Shown piece after piece: positions 36,850 through 44,477 of a stretch of DNA of 64,000 nucleotides (the stretch's first letter is position 1; each line of letters opens with the position of its first letter). Position numbers and translations under genes: made by a program. The DNA comes from Gemmataceae bacterium (GTDB lineage Bacteria; Planctomycetota; Planctomycetia; Gemmatales; Gemmataceae): positions 652,655 to 716,654 of the forward strand of contig LR594584.1 of assembly GCA_901538445.1 (NCBI GenBank), written 5' to 3'. Below the pieces are notes generated by a model. That model was not told the origin of the DNA, searched no databases, and saw only the letters and a program-made list of their open reading frames with translations.

Positions 36850-37707
36850 GTGCGCAGAGCGTTTACCCTCCTCGAACTGCTCGTCGTCATCGTCCTGCTC
36901 GTCGTCGTCGTCAGTGTGTTCCTCCCGGCGTCGGAGAACGTCCGCCGGGCCGGCGGCCGCATCCGCTGCAAGCAGGGCCTCCAGCAAATCGCCCGGGCGT
37001 GCCTGCAGTACCGCGACGTCCACGGGCACTTCCCGCCGGGGACCGTTCCCGATACCAACCGGCCGCCCGACGAGCGCCTGAGCTACCTCGTGCTGCTGCT
37101 CCCGCACCTCGAAAGCGAGGCGGTGTTCCAGACGTTCGACCGCTCGGCCGCGTGGGACGCCGAGCCCAACCGCAAGGCGCTCGACGGGAAGACCCCGTGG
37201 TACCGGTTCGAGTGCAACCAGTGGAGCGGGACCACGCAGGGGTACGAGGCCCGGCGGCGACTCCCGCTCAACGTCGGGTACACGGTGTACACGACCTACG
37301 TCGGCGTGGCGGGCGTCGGGGCCGACGCCGCGGCCCGCCCGGCCGACGCACCCGGGATCGGGATGTTGGGGTACGACCGGACGCTGACCGCCGAGCAGAT
37401 CAAGGACGGGCTCTCGAATACCGCGCTCATCCTGGAAGCCGGCTACGAGGTCGGGCCGTGGCTCCGCGGCGGTCGAAGCACCGTGCGGGGGCTCGACCCG
37501 GACGCGGGGCCGCTCACGGGTCCCGGCGCGGCCTTCAGCGGGACGCACATCCGCGACCGGTCGTTCTTCCGGGGGCGCACCTCGGACGGGTTCCACGTCC
37601 TCACCGCCGACGGCAGCGTCCGCAACGTGCAGGACGACATCCGCCCGGAGGTGCTAACCGCACTCGCGACCGTCGCTGGCGGAGAGGAACTGCCCGCGGC
37701 GTGGTGA
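36850..37707 (+). CDS. DUF1559-domain type II pseudopilin-like protein
   Basis: 285 residues. I start at the GTG at 36850, with GGGAG 8 nt upstream; a GTG at 36841 would add three residues. It opens RRAFTLLELLVVIVL, an intact prepilin N-methylation/cleavage motif with Glu5, then one hydrophobic helix and the DUF1559 domain (CLQYRDVHGHFPPGT, VLTADGSVRNV, AGGEELPAAW). It is a tandem paralogue of the preceding gene with a 12-21 nt gap. It is probably processed by prepilin peptidase and inserted in a pseudopilus or surface structure. Confidence 0.9.
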   Translation: MRRAFTLLELLVVIVLLVVVVSVFLPASENVRRAGGRIRCKQGLQQIARACLQYRDVHGHFPPGTVPDTNRPPDERLSYLVLLLPHLESEAVFQTFDRSAAWDAEPNRKALDGKTPWYRFECNQWSGTTQGYEARRRLPLNVGYTVYTTYVGVAGVGADAAARPADAPGIGMLGYDRTLTAEQIKDGLSNTALILEAGYEVGPWLRGGRSTVRGLDPDAGPLTGPGAAFSGTHIRDRSFFRGRTSDGFHVLTADGSVRNVQDDIRPEVLTALATVAGGEELPAAW

Positions 37708-37839
37708 GCCCGGGTGCGGTGCGCTTACAATTTTCCGCGGCCATTCCCCAAGACATCCCGCGTGCCCGGCGGGACAATTTCGTTTACACTCAATTGCAAG
37801 CTGCCCGGTCCGCCCTTCCGCCCGGTCGAGGTTCCCCCG

Positions 37840-40800
37840 ATGCCACTCCGGTCGCTCTCCCTCGCCGCCGTCGTCCTCGCACTCCTGCTCGTGCCGGCCG
37901 CCGCCGCCCCGCAGGCGAAGGTCGATCCCGACCACGCCGCGAAGATGACGAAGGGCACCGAGCTGTTCAAGACGTCGGTCCGCGGCATCTTGCAGGCCAA
38001 GTGCGTGAAGTGCCACAGCGGGGACCGCGTCGAGGGCGAGTTCGACATGGGCACCCGCGAGGCGCTCCTCAAGGGCGGCGCCCGCGGGCCGGGGCTGGTG
38101 CCGGGCGACTCGAAGAAGAGCCTGCTGTGGCAACTGACGGCGCACCAAAAAGAGCCGGCGATGCCGCACGAGCGGGCCAAGCTCCCGGACGCCGACATCG
38201 CGAAGATCGCCGAGTGGATCGACCTCGGCGCGCCGTACGACAAGCCGTTCGTCGAGCAGACCGACGCCTGGACCAAGAAGGTCGTCGCCGCGGACCTCAA
38301 GAAGCACTGGGCGTACCTGCCGCTCGCCCAGGCGAAGCCGCCAGCCGCCGGCCACCCGGTCGACGCGTTCCTGCAGGCGAAGCTCGACGCGGCCAAGCTC
38401 AAGCCGAACCCGCCGGCCGACAAGCGCACGCTGGTCCGCCGCGCGTACCTCGACCTCACCGGCCTGCCGCCGACGCCCGAGCAGGTCGAGGCGTTCCTCA
38501 AGGACGACTCGCCCGAGGCGTTCGAGAAGGTGGTCGACGGGCTCCTCGCCTCGCAACACTTCGGCGAGAAGTGGGCACGCCACTGGCTCGACCTCGTGCG
38601 GTTCGCCGAGAGCCACGGGTTCGAGCACGACTACGACCGGCCCACCGCGTACCACTACCGCGACTTCGTCATCAAGGCGCTGAACCAGGACCTGCCGTTC
38701 GACACGTTCACCAAGTGGCAGATCGCCGGCGACGAACTCGCCCCGGCCGACCCGCTGGCGATGATGGCGACCGGCTACCTCGCGGCCGGCGTCCACAGCA
38801 CGCAGATCACCAAGAACGAGGTCGAGAAGCACCGGTACGACGAGCTGGACGACATCGTCGGCAACATCGGTACCACGTTCCTCGGCCTCACGGTCGGGTG
38901 CGCCCGGTGCCACGACCACAAGTACGACGCCTTCCCGGCCCGCGACTACTACCGCATGGTGTCGGCGTTCACCACCGTCGTGCGGACGGAGGTGGAACTT
39001 GACCTCGACACCGCCGGGTACGCGAAGCTGAAGCAGGCGTTCGACGCCGAGCACGCTGCGTTCACCGACGCCGTCGCCAAGTACGAGAAGGAGCAGCTCC
39101 CCGCGAAGTTCGCCGCGTGGGAGGCGGCCCGCGGCGGCAAGCCGCTGCCGCTGGACTGGGTAAGCCCGGCCGCCGGCGCGATGAAGTCCGCGGGCGGCGC
39201 GACGCTGACCCCGCAGCCCGATGGCAGCGTCCTCGTGACCGGCAAGAACCCGACCACCGAGACCCTCACGTTCGAGTTCACCACCGAGGAACAGGGTCTC
39301 CGCTCGCTGCGGATCGAGGCGCTCGCGCACCCGGCGCTCGTGAAGGGCGGCCCCGGTCGCGCGACCAACGGCAACTTCGCGCTGTCCGATCTGCGGGTGA
39401 CGGTACGACCGAAGACCGGTGCCGGCGGCCCCGAGGCGGTCAAGCTCACCAACCCGCGGGCCACGTTCGAGCAGAAGGGGCTGCCGGTCGCGGCGGCGAT
39501 CGACGCCGACAAGACCTCGGCGTGGGCCATCGACCCGCAGTTCGGCAAGGACCACGCGGCGGCGTTCAACTTCGAGAAGCCGGTCGGGTTCCCGGGCGGC
39601 ACGGTCGTCACCGTCACGCTGGCGTTCAACATCAACACCGGCCACGGCATCGGCCGCCCGCGGGTCTCGCTCTCGACCGCCGAGAAGCCCGACCTCGCGG
39701 CCGCGCCCGTGTCCGAAGCGGTGCAGTCGGCGCTGGTGACTCCGTCCGAGAGGCGCACCGCGGAGCAACGCGCCGAGGCCGCGAAGTGGTTCGCACCGCA
39801 GGACGCCGAGTATGCGAAGCTCAAGAAGGCCGAGCAGGAGCACCTCGCCAAGGCTCCCAAGCCGAACCGCGTGAAGGCGCTGGTGTCCAGTGAGGGGCTG
39901 CCGGCGATCAAGCTCCACACGCAGGGGGCCGACTTCCTGAAGGAGACGCACTTCCTCCGCCGCGGCGACCCGAACCAGAAGGAGGGCGTCGCCCCGGTCG
40001 GGTTCCTGCAGGTGCTGATGCCGGACGCCGAGGCGCAGTCGAAGTGGCTCAAGTCGCCCCCGCCCGGGAGCCGCACGACGCACAAGCGGGCCGCGCTGGC
40101 CGAGTGGCTCACCGACACGAGCGACGGGGCCGGCCAGCTCCTCGCCCGCGTCATCGTGAACCGGCTCTGGGCGCAGCACTTCGGCCGCGGGCTCGTTGCC
40201 ACCGTCAGCGACTTCGGCACCCGCGGCGACCCGCCCACCCACCCGGAGCTGCTCGACTACCTCGCCAGCGAGCTGATTCGCAACGGCTGGAAGCTGAAGC
40301 CTATCCACAAGCTGATCGTCACGAGTGCGGCGTACCGGCAGAGTTCGGCCCGCGACGAGGCGAAGGTGAAGGCCGACCCGGACAACAAACTCGTGTGGCG
40401 GCAACCGGTGCGGCGGCTCAGCGCCGAGGTGATCCGCGACTCGATCCTGGCCGTCGGCGGGAAGCTGAACACGACGATGTACGGCCCCGGGCACCTGAGC
40501 GAGGAGAGCCCGCGGCGGAGCGTGTACTTCACGATGAAGCGGAGCAAGCTGATCCCGGCGCTGATCGTGTTCGACGCGCCGGACGGCACCACCGGCGTGG
40601 GCGACCGCCCGAGTACGACCATCGCCCCGCAGGCGCTGCACCTGATGAACAACCCGCACGTCCGCGGGGCGGCCCACGGGTTCGCGCGCCGCGTCCTCGC
40701 CGACCCAAAGGTCACCGACGAGGCCGCCGTGAAGCAAGCGTACACCCTGGCCCTGTGCCGCGAGCCGACCGCGGCCGAACTCGCCGACGCCCTGCCCTTC

Positions 40801-40893
40801 CTCAAGGGCAAGGCCGCCGCCGACCGCGAGACCGCCCTCGCCGACTTCTGCCAGGTGCTGTTCTGCCTCAACGAGTTCCTGTACGCGGACTGA
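37840..40893 (+). CDS. Planctomycete cytochrome c/DUF1549/DUF1553 (PSD1) protein
   Basis: 1017 residues from the ATG at 37840, which gives a signal peptide (LAAVVLALLLVPAAAA). A PSCyt1 heme motif CVKCH is at 55-59, then DUF1549 from about 155 (HWAYLPL, LDLTGLPPTPEQVEAFL, FGEKWARHWLDLVRFAES). A second CxxCH, CARCH, is at 354-358, and DUF1553 (PSD1) forms the C-terminal third (RVIVNRLWAQHFGRGLV). These periplasmic multidomain proteins are planctomycete-specific and normally paired with a DUF1501 protein. A role in polysaccharide or sulfated-glycan breakdown is often proposed but unproven. Confidence 0.92.
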   Translation: MPLRSLSLAAVVLALLLVPAAAAPQAKVDPDHAAKMTKGTELFKTSVRGILQAKCVKCHSGDRVEGEFDMGTREALLKGGARGPGLVPGDSKKSLLWQLTAHQKEPAMPHERAKLPDADIAKIAEWIDLGAPYDKPFVEQTDAWTKKVVAADLKKHWAYLPLAQAKPPAAGHPVDAFLQAKLDAAKLKPNPPADKRTLVRRAYLDLTGLPPTPEQVEAFLKDDSPEAFEKVVDGLLASQHFGEKWARHWLDLVRFAESHGFEHDYDRPTAYHYRDFVIKALNQDLPFDTFTKWQIAGDELAPADPLAMMATGYLAAGVHSTQITKNEVEKHRYDELDDIVGNIGTTFLGLTVGCARCHDHKYDAFPARDYYRMVSAFTTVVRTEVELDLDTAGYAKLKQAFDAEHAAFTDAVAKYEKEQLPAKFAAWEAARGGKPLPLDWVSPAAGAMKSAGGATLTPQPDGSVLVTGKNPTTETLTFEFTTEEQGLRSLRIEALAHPALVKGGPGRATNGNFALSDLRVTVRPKTGAGGPEAVKLTNPRATFEQKGLPVAAAIDADKTSAWAIDPQFGKDHAAAFNFEKPVGFPGGTVVTVTLAFNINTGHGIGRPRVSLSTAEKPDLAAAPVSEAVQSALVTPSERRTAEQRAEAAKWFAPQDAEYAKLKKAEQEHLAKAPKPNRVKALVSSEGLPAIKLHTQGADFLKETHFLRRGDPNQKEGVAPVGFLQVLMPDAEAQSKWLKSPPPGSRTTHKRAALAEWLTDTSDGAGQLLARVIVNRLWAQHFGRGLVATVSDFGTRGDPPTHPELLDYLASELIRNGWKLKPIHKLIVTSAAYRQSSARDEAKVKADPDNKLVWRQPVRRLSAEVIRDSILAVGGKLNTTMYGPGHLSEESPRRSVYFTMKRSKLIPALIVFDAPDGTTGVGDRPSTTIAPQALHLMNNPHVRGAAHGFARRVLADPKVTDEAAVKQAYTLALCREPTAAELADALPFLKGKAAADRETALADFCQVLFCLNEFLYAD

Positions 40894-40896
40894 CCC

Positions 40897-41841
40897 GTGG
40901 ACGACCTGTCGAGCGAGTTCGACACGGCCTGGAAGCAAGCCCTCGAATGGTTCTTCGAGCCGTTCCTGGAGTTCTTCTTTCCCGTCATCCACGGCGCGGT
41001 CGACTGGTCCCGCGAGCCGGTGTTCATGGACAAGGAGTTGCAGCAGGTCGTCCCCGACGCGCAGACCGGCCGCAACACGGTCGACAAGCTGGTGAAGGTG
41101 TGGACTCCCGACGGCGTCGAGGCGTGGGTCCTGGTCCACGTTGAGGTGCAAAGCCAGCACGACCCCGAGTTCGCCGAGCGGATGTACGTGTACAACCACC
41201 GGCTCCGCGACGCGCACGGGCGGATGCCGGTGAGCCTCGCGGTCCTGGGCGACGAGAGCCGGAGCTGGCGGCCCGACGCGCACCGCGAGGGCCGCTGGGG
41301 GTGCGAGGTGGCGTTCACCTTCCCGGTCGTGAAGCTGGTAGACTACAGTGGTCGTGACGAGGTACTGGAGGCCGACCAGAACCCGTTCGCGGCGGTGACG
41401 CTCGCCCACCTGAAGGCGAACGAGACCCGCGGCGACGCCCTCGCCCGGTACGACTGGAAGATGCGACTCGTGAAGGGGCTGTACGACCGCGGGTTTACCA
41501 AGCTGAAGTTGATCCGTCTCTTCCACCGGATCGAGTGGGTGATCAAGCTGCCGCCCGTTCAGCGGGTACTGTTCCACCGCGAGATGGTTGCCTTCGAGAA
41601 GGAGAGGACCGTGACACCGCTCCCGCCGCTGTTCCAAGACATCCGAGACGAGGCGCTCACCGAGGGACTTCAAAGGGCCGTCGGGCTCGGCCTGAAGCGC
41701 CGGTTCGGGCAGGCCGGGCTCGACCTGGTGCCCCGCGTCAAGGCGGTCACCGACGTCGCCGCGCTCGAGAACCTCATCGACGCGGTCCACGCCGTTGCGG
41801 ACGTCACCGCGTTCGCCGCGCTCCTCCCCGCACAAACCTGA
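40897..41841 (+). CDS. Rpn-family PD-(D/E)XK nuclease-like protein
   Basis: 314 residues from a GTG 3 nt after the preceding stop. The N-terminal half is the recombination-promoting-nuclease/transposase_31-like fold: KELQQVVPD, then D63 (VDKLVKV) and VHVEVQSQ with E83 and Q85, a PD-(D/E)xK core in which the Lys is Gln, as in many Rpn-like proteins. The C-terminal half (about 240-310) is helical. It breaks the usual DUF1549/DUF1553-DUF1501 pair. A 28-nt repeat follows its stop by 7 nt. Acquisition by transfer is likely; activity is uncertain. Confidence 0.78.
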   Translation: MDDLSSEFDTAWKQALEWFFEPFLEFFFPVIHGAVDWSREPVFMDKELQQVVPDAQTGRNTVDKLVKVWTPDGVEAWVLVHVEVQSQHDPEFAERMYVYNHRLRDAHGRMPVSLAVLGDESRSWRPDAHREGRWGCEVAFTFPVVKLVDYSGRDEVLEADQNPFAAVTLAHLKANETRGDALARYDWKMRLVKGLYDRGFTKLKLIRLFHRIEWVIKLPPVQRVLFHREMVAFEKERTVTPLPPLFQDIRDEALTEGLQRAVGLGLKRRFGQAGLDLVPRVKAVTDVAALENLIDAVHAVADVTAFAALLPAQT

Positions 41842-41848
41842 CACGCCA

Positions 41849-41876
41849 CTCCGGTCGCTCACGCTCCCGGCTCGCC
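41849..41876. repeat. Solo 28-nt repeat unit
   Basis: Identical over exactly 28 nt to the right arm of the hairpin at 27546-27609; both flanks differ at once. It lies between the Rpn-like gene and the DUF1501 gene. Confidence 0.9.
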
Positions 41877-41889
41877 ACGAGGCCCTACC

Positions 41890-43353
41890 ATGCTCGACCT
41901 CCCCCGGTTCTTCGCGTCGCCGTCCGAGAGCACCGCGTACCACTCGCGGCGCGAGTTCCTCGCACGTGCCGGCGGCGGGTTCGGCATGCTCGCGCTCGCC
42001 GACCTGCTCCGCGCGCAGGAGCCCAAGGCCGCCGCGCCGGCCGGGCCGCTGAGCCCGCACGAGCCGCACTTCCCCGCCAAGGCCAAGCGGGTCATCTGGC
42101 TGTTCATGAACGGCGGGCCGAGCCAGGTCGACACGTGGGACTACAAGCCCGAGCTGGAGAAGCGGGACGGCAAGGAGCTGGAGGGGTTCGACCCGAACAC
42201 CGGGTTCTTCACCGGGCAGGTCGGGCCGCTCATGAAGTCGCCGTTCAAGTTCGCCAAGCAGGGCCAGTGCGGGAAGATGGTCTCCGACCTGTTCCCGCAC
42301 ATGGGCAAGCACGTCGACAAGATGGCGTTCGTCCACTCGCTGTGGAGCGACTCGAACAACCACTCGCCCGCCCTGTTCAAGATGAACACCGGCATGGCCC
42401 GCATGGGGTTCCCGTGCGTCGGGAGCTGGGTCACCTACGGGCTCGGCACCGAGAGCCAGAGCCTGCCGGCGTTCTGCGTCATGTACGACACCCTCGGCCG
42501 CGGCATCCCGAAGGGCCACTCGCTCAACTGGGGCGCGGGGTTCCTGCCCACTGTGTTCCAGGGCACCGCGTTCAAGCCGCAGGGCGAGCCGATCGACAAC
42601 CTCACCCGCCCCCGCGACCTCCCGGCCGACCGGCAGCGGCAGCAGCTCGATCTGCTCGCGAAGTTGAACAAGGAGGGGGCCGCCCGGACGCCGAACGAGC
42701 CCGAGCTCGCGGCCCGCGTCGAGACGTTCGAGCTGGCGTACCGCATGCAGATGGCCGCGCCCGAGGCGCTCGACCTCACCAAGGAGACGGCCGAGACGAA
42801 GGCGCTCTACGGCCTCGACAACCCCAAGGCGACGCACTTCGCCAAGCAGTGCCTCATCGCCCGGCGGCTCGTCGAGCGGGGCGTGCGGTTCGTGCAGATC
42901 TACAGCGGCGGCATGGAGAACGACCTGAGCTGGGACGGGCACAACAACATCGCCAAGAACCACGGCGGGTTCGCACAGGAGACCGACCAGCCGATCGCCG
43001 CGCTTCTCGAGGACCTGGACCGCACCGGGCTCCTCAAGGACACGCTGGTGATCTGGGGCGGCGAGTTCGGGCGGCTGCCGATCGTGCAGAAGGGCAACGC
43101 CGGCCGCGACCACAACCCGCACGCCATGACCTACTGGCTCGCCGGCGGCGGGGTCAAGGGCGGCGTCAGTTACGGCGCGTCCGACGAGATCGGGTTCAAG
43201 GCCGTCGAGAACCGGGTCAGCGTGAACGACTTCCACGCCACCGTGCTGCACCTCATGGGGCTCGACCACAAGAAGCTCACCTACCGGTACAACGGCCGCG
43301 ACTTCCGGCTCACCGACGTCGCCGGCACCGTCGTGAAGGACATCCTCGCGTGA
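41890..43353 (+). CDS. DUF1501 (sulfatase-like) protein, Tat-exported
   Basis: 487 residues. The Tat signal has SRREFLARAG at about 19-28 and a hydrophobic stretch to LADLLRAQ. The mature protein has DUF1501 features: RVIWLFMNGGPSQVDTWDYKP near 66-86, then RGVRFVQIYSGG and LVIWGGEFGRLP, which resemble alkaline-phosphatase/sulfatase-fold metal sites. It is the normal partner of DUF1549/DUF1553 proteins such as the gene at 37840, here separated from it by the Rpn-like gene. The enzymatic reaction of DUF1501 proteins is not established. Confidence 0.92.
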   Translation: MLDLPRFFASPSESTAYHSRREFLARAGGGFGMLALADLLRAQEPKAAAPAGPLSPHEPHFPAKAKRVIWLFMNGGPSQVDTWDYKPELEKRDGKELEGFDPNTGFFTGQVGPLMKSPFKFAKQGQCGKMVSDLFPHMGKHVDKMAFVHSLWSDSNNHSPALFKMNTGMARMGFPCVGSWVTYGLGTESQSLPAFCVMYDTLGRGIPKGHSLNWGAGFLPTVFQGTAFKPQGEPIDNLTRPRDLPADRQRQQLDLLAKLNKEGAARTPNEPELAARVETFELAYRMQMAAPEALDLTKETAETKALYGLDNPKATHFAKQCLIARRLVERGVRFVQIYSGGMENDLSWDGHNNIAKNHGGFAQETDQPIAALLEDLDRTGLLKDTLVIWGGEFGRLPIVQKGNAGRDHNPHAMTYWLAGGGVKGGVSYGASDEIGFKAVENRVSVNDFHATVLHLMGLDHKKLTYRYNGRDFRLTDVAGTVVKDILA

Positions 43354-43390
43354 CGCACGGGTGATCCCGGCCGCGTCGATGGTTTTTGTG

Positions 43391-43671
43391 CCCTCCCCCC
43401 TCGTGGGGGAGGGTGGCGAGGCTCTGCGAGCCGGGTGGGGGGAAACGCTCAACAACTCGTTCGGCTCGCCCTCCGACCCGCTCCTCGAAGACTCTTGGCG
43501 ACCTCCCCCACCAGGGGGGAGGTCTGAAGAATCATGCCCTCTCCCCTCCGCGGGAGAGGGTGCCGCGAGTCCGCGAGCGGCGGGTGAGGGGGCCGCCCCG
43601 GTGAACTCCCGAGCCTCGCACCCCTCACCCGGCCGCGGGGCGCGGCCACCCTCTCCCGCAAGGGGAGAGGG
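43391..43671. repeat. Cluster of GGGAGAGG-capped inverted repeats
   Basis: Hairpins at 43391-43413, 43500-43524, 43537-43560 and 43649-43671 have C-rich and G-rich arms. Between them are copies of the end sequences of the 50934-51122 element, including GGCGAGGCTCTGCGAGCC at about 43414 and CTCGAAGACTC at about 43484, here in the opposite order. The cluster fills the gap between the DUF1501 gene and the convergent small gene and runs into the latter's 3' end. Confidence 0.8.
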
Positions 43672-43674
43672 ACA

Positions 43675-44295
43675 CGAGCCGCCCGTCGGCGCGCTCGGGT
43701 CGGTCGGCGAGTTCGGCACCCCGCCGCCGACCGCGTCGTCATCGTCGGGCGGGAGGTCGCCGGGGTAGATCAGCTCGCCCGCGAGCCGCCGCTTCCACAC
43801 CACCAAGCTCGCGTAGTTGCGGTCCCAGAAGTCGTTCGGGTCCACCTTCTCGTACACCTCGCTGAGCCGCGCCAGCTCCTCGTCCACCTGCCGCGCGAAC
43901 CACCGCTGGTGCGCGATCACCGCGTCGTCCAGGGTCGCGTTCCGCGGGTCCGGCGGGGGCCGCTTCGCCCGGTCCCGGGCCCGCGCGTTGCGGTGCCGCC
44001 TGAACGTGTTCTCGACCCGGCACAGGGCCTCGGCCGCCTTCTGGCCCTCGGCCGGGTCCCCGGTGCGGAGCTGCACCCGCAGCACGAGCATCGACTCGGT
44101 CAGCGTGTCCCGCATCAGCTCGCGCCGCGCGCGGCCGAGCCGGCGCGCATAGGCCGCGCTGCCGCGGCACAGGGCCTTCAGCTCCTCGGCGTCGAGGCCG
44201 AGGGCGCGTGCGGTGGCGGCCCACGTCCACCCGTCGGCGCGGAGGTCCGCGGCGCGGGCGTACACGGTCTCCATGTCGGGGGTGACGGTGGGCAT
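43675..44295 (-). CDS. Small HTH-like protein, 3' end lost into a repeat
   Basis: About 207 plausible residues from the ATG at 44295. A helix-turn-helix-like start (DGWTWAATARALGLDAEELKALCR, about 21-44) is followed by charged helices (ENTFRRHRNARARDRAKR) and DPNDFWDRNYASLVVWKRRLAGELIYPGDLPPDDDD. Beyond residue ~207 the frame enters the repeat cluster (SPLAGEGG-type translation) and has no stop for several kilobases, running antisense to the DUF1501, Rpn and DUF1549 genes. The original stop was probably displaced by repeat insertion. The end given is where repeat sequence begins. Function unknown; terminase-small-subunit-like or regulatory roles are guesses. Confidence 0.5.
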
Positions 44296-44320
44296 CGGAA
44301 CACTCGGGAAATGATTGTGG

Positions 44321-44385
44321 CGAGCGGCGCGGCGTGAGCCCGCCGGTGGATTCGGCGCACCGGCGGGCTCACGCCGCGCCGCTCG
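44321..44385. repeat. CGAGCGGCGCGGCGTGAG hairpin, copy 1, 28-nt arms
   Basis: Arms 44321-44348 and 44358-44385 pair perfectly around a 9-nt loop. The same sequence, shifted by one base, forms the hairpin at 52453-52521. It lies between two minus-strand genes; the rest of the 182-nt gap holds nothing recognisable. Confidence 0.9.
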
Positions 44386-44477
44386 ACGGGAAGCCGGGAT
44401 GTGTCTATCTGTTCATGCCGAACGACCGGGGCCGCGTCAAACGGACGTGCGCGGAATTACGCGGCCCCGGGGTGCGG

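Noticed and set aside
34513-37596. Upstream extension of the MMPL transporter by over 1000 codons
   Set aside because: The extra part is antisense to the DUF1559 pair and esterase genes and lacks membrane or domain character; the ATG at 34512 gives a normal N-terminus.
37654-44295. A 2213-codon open frame on the minus strand
   Set aside because: Beyond the first ~207 codons it is the antisense of three strongly supported plus-strand genes and translates to low-complexity Arg/Val/Leu/Glu sequence. High GC at third positions removes stops.
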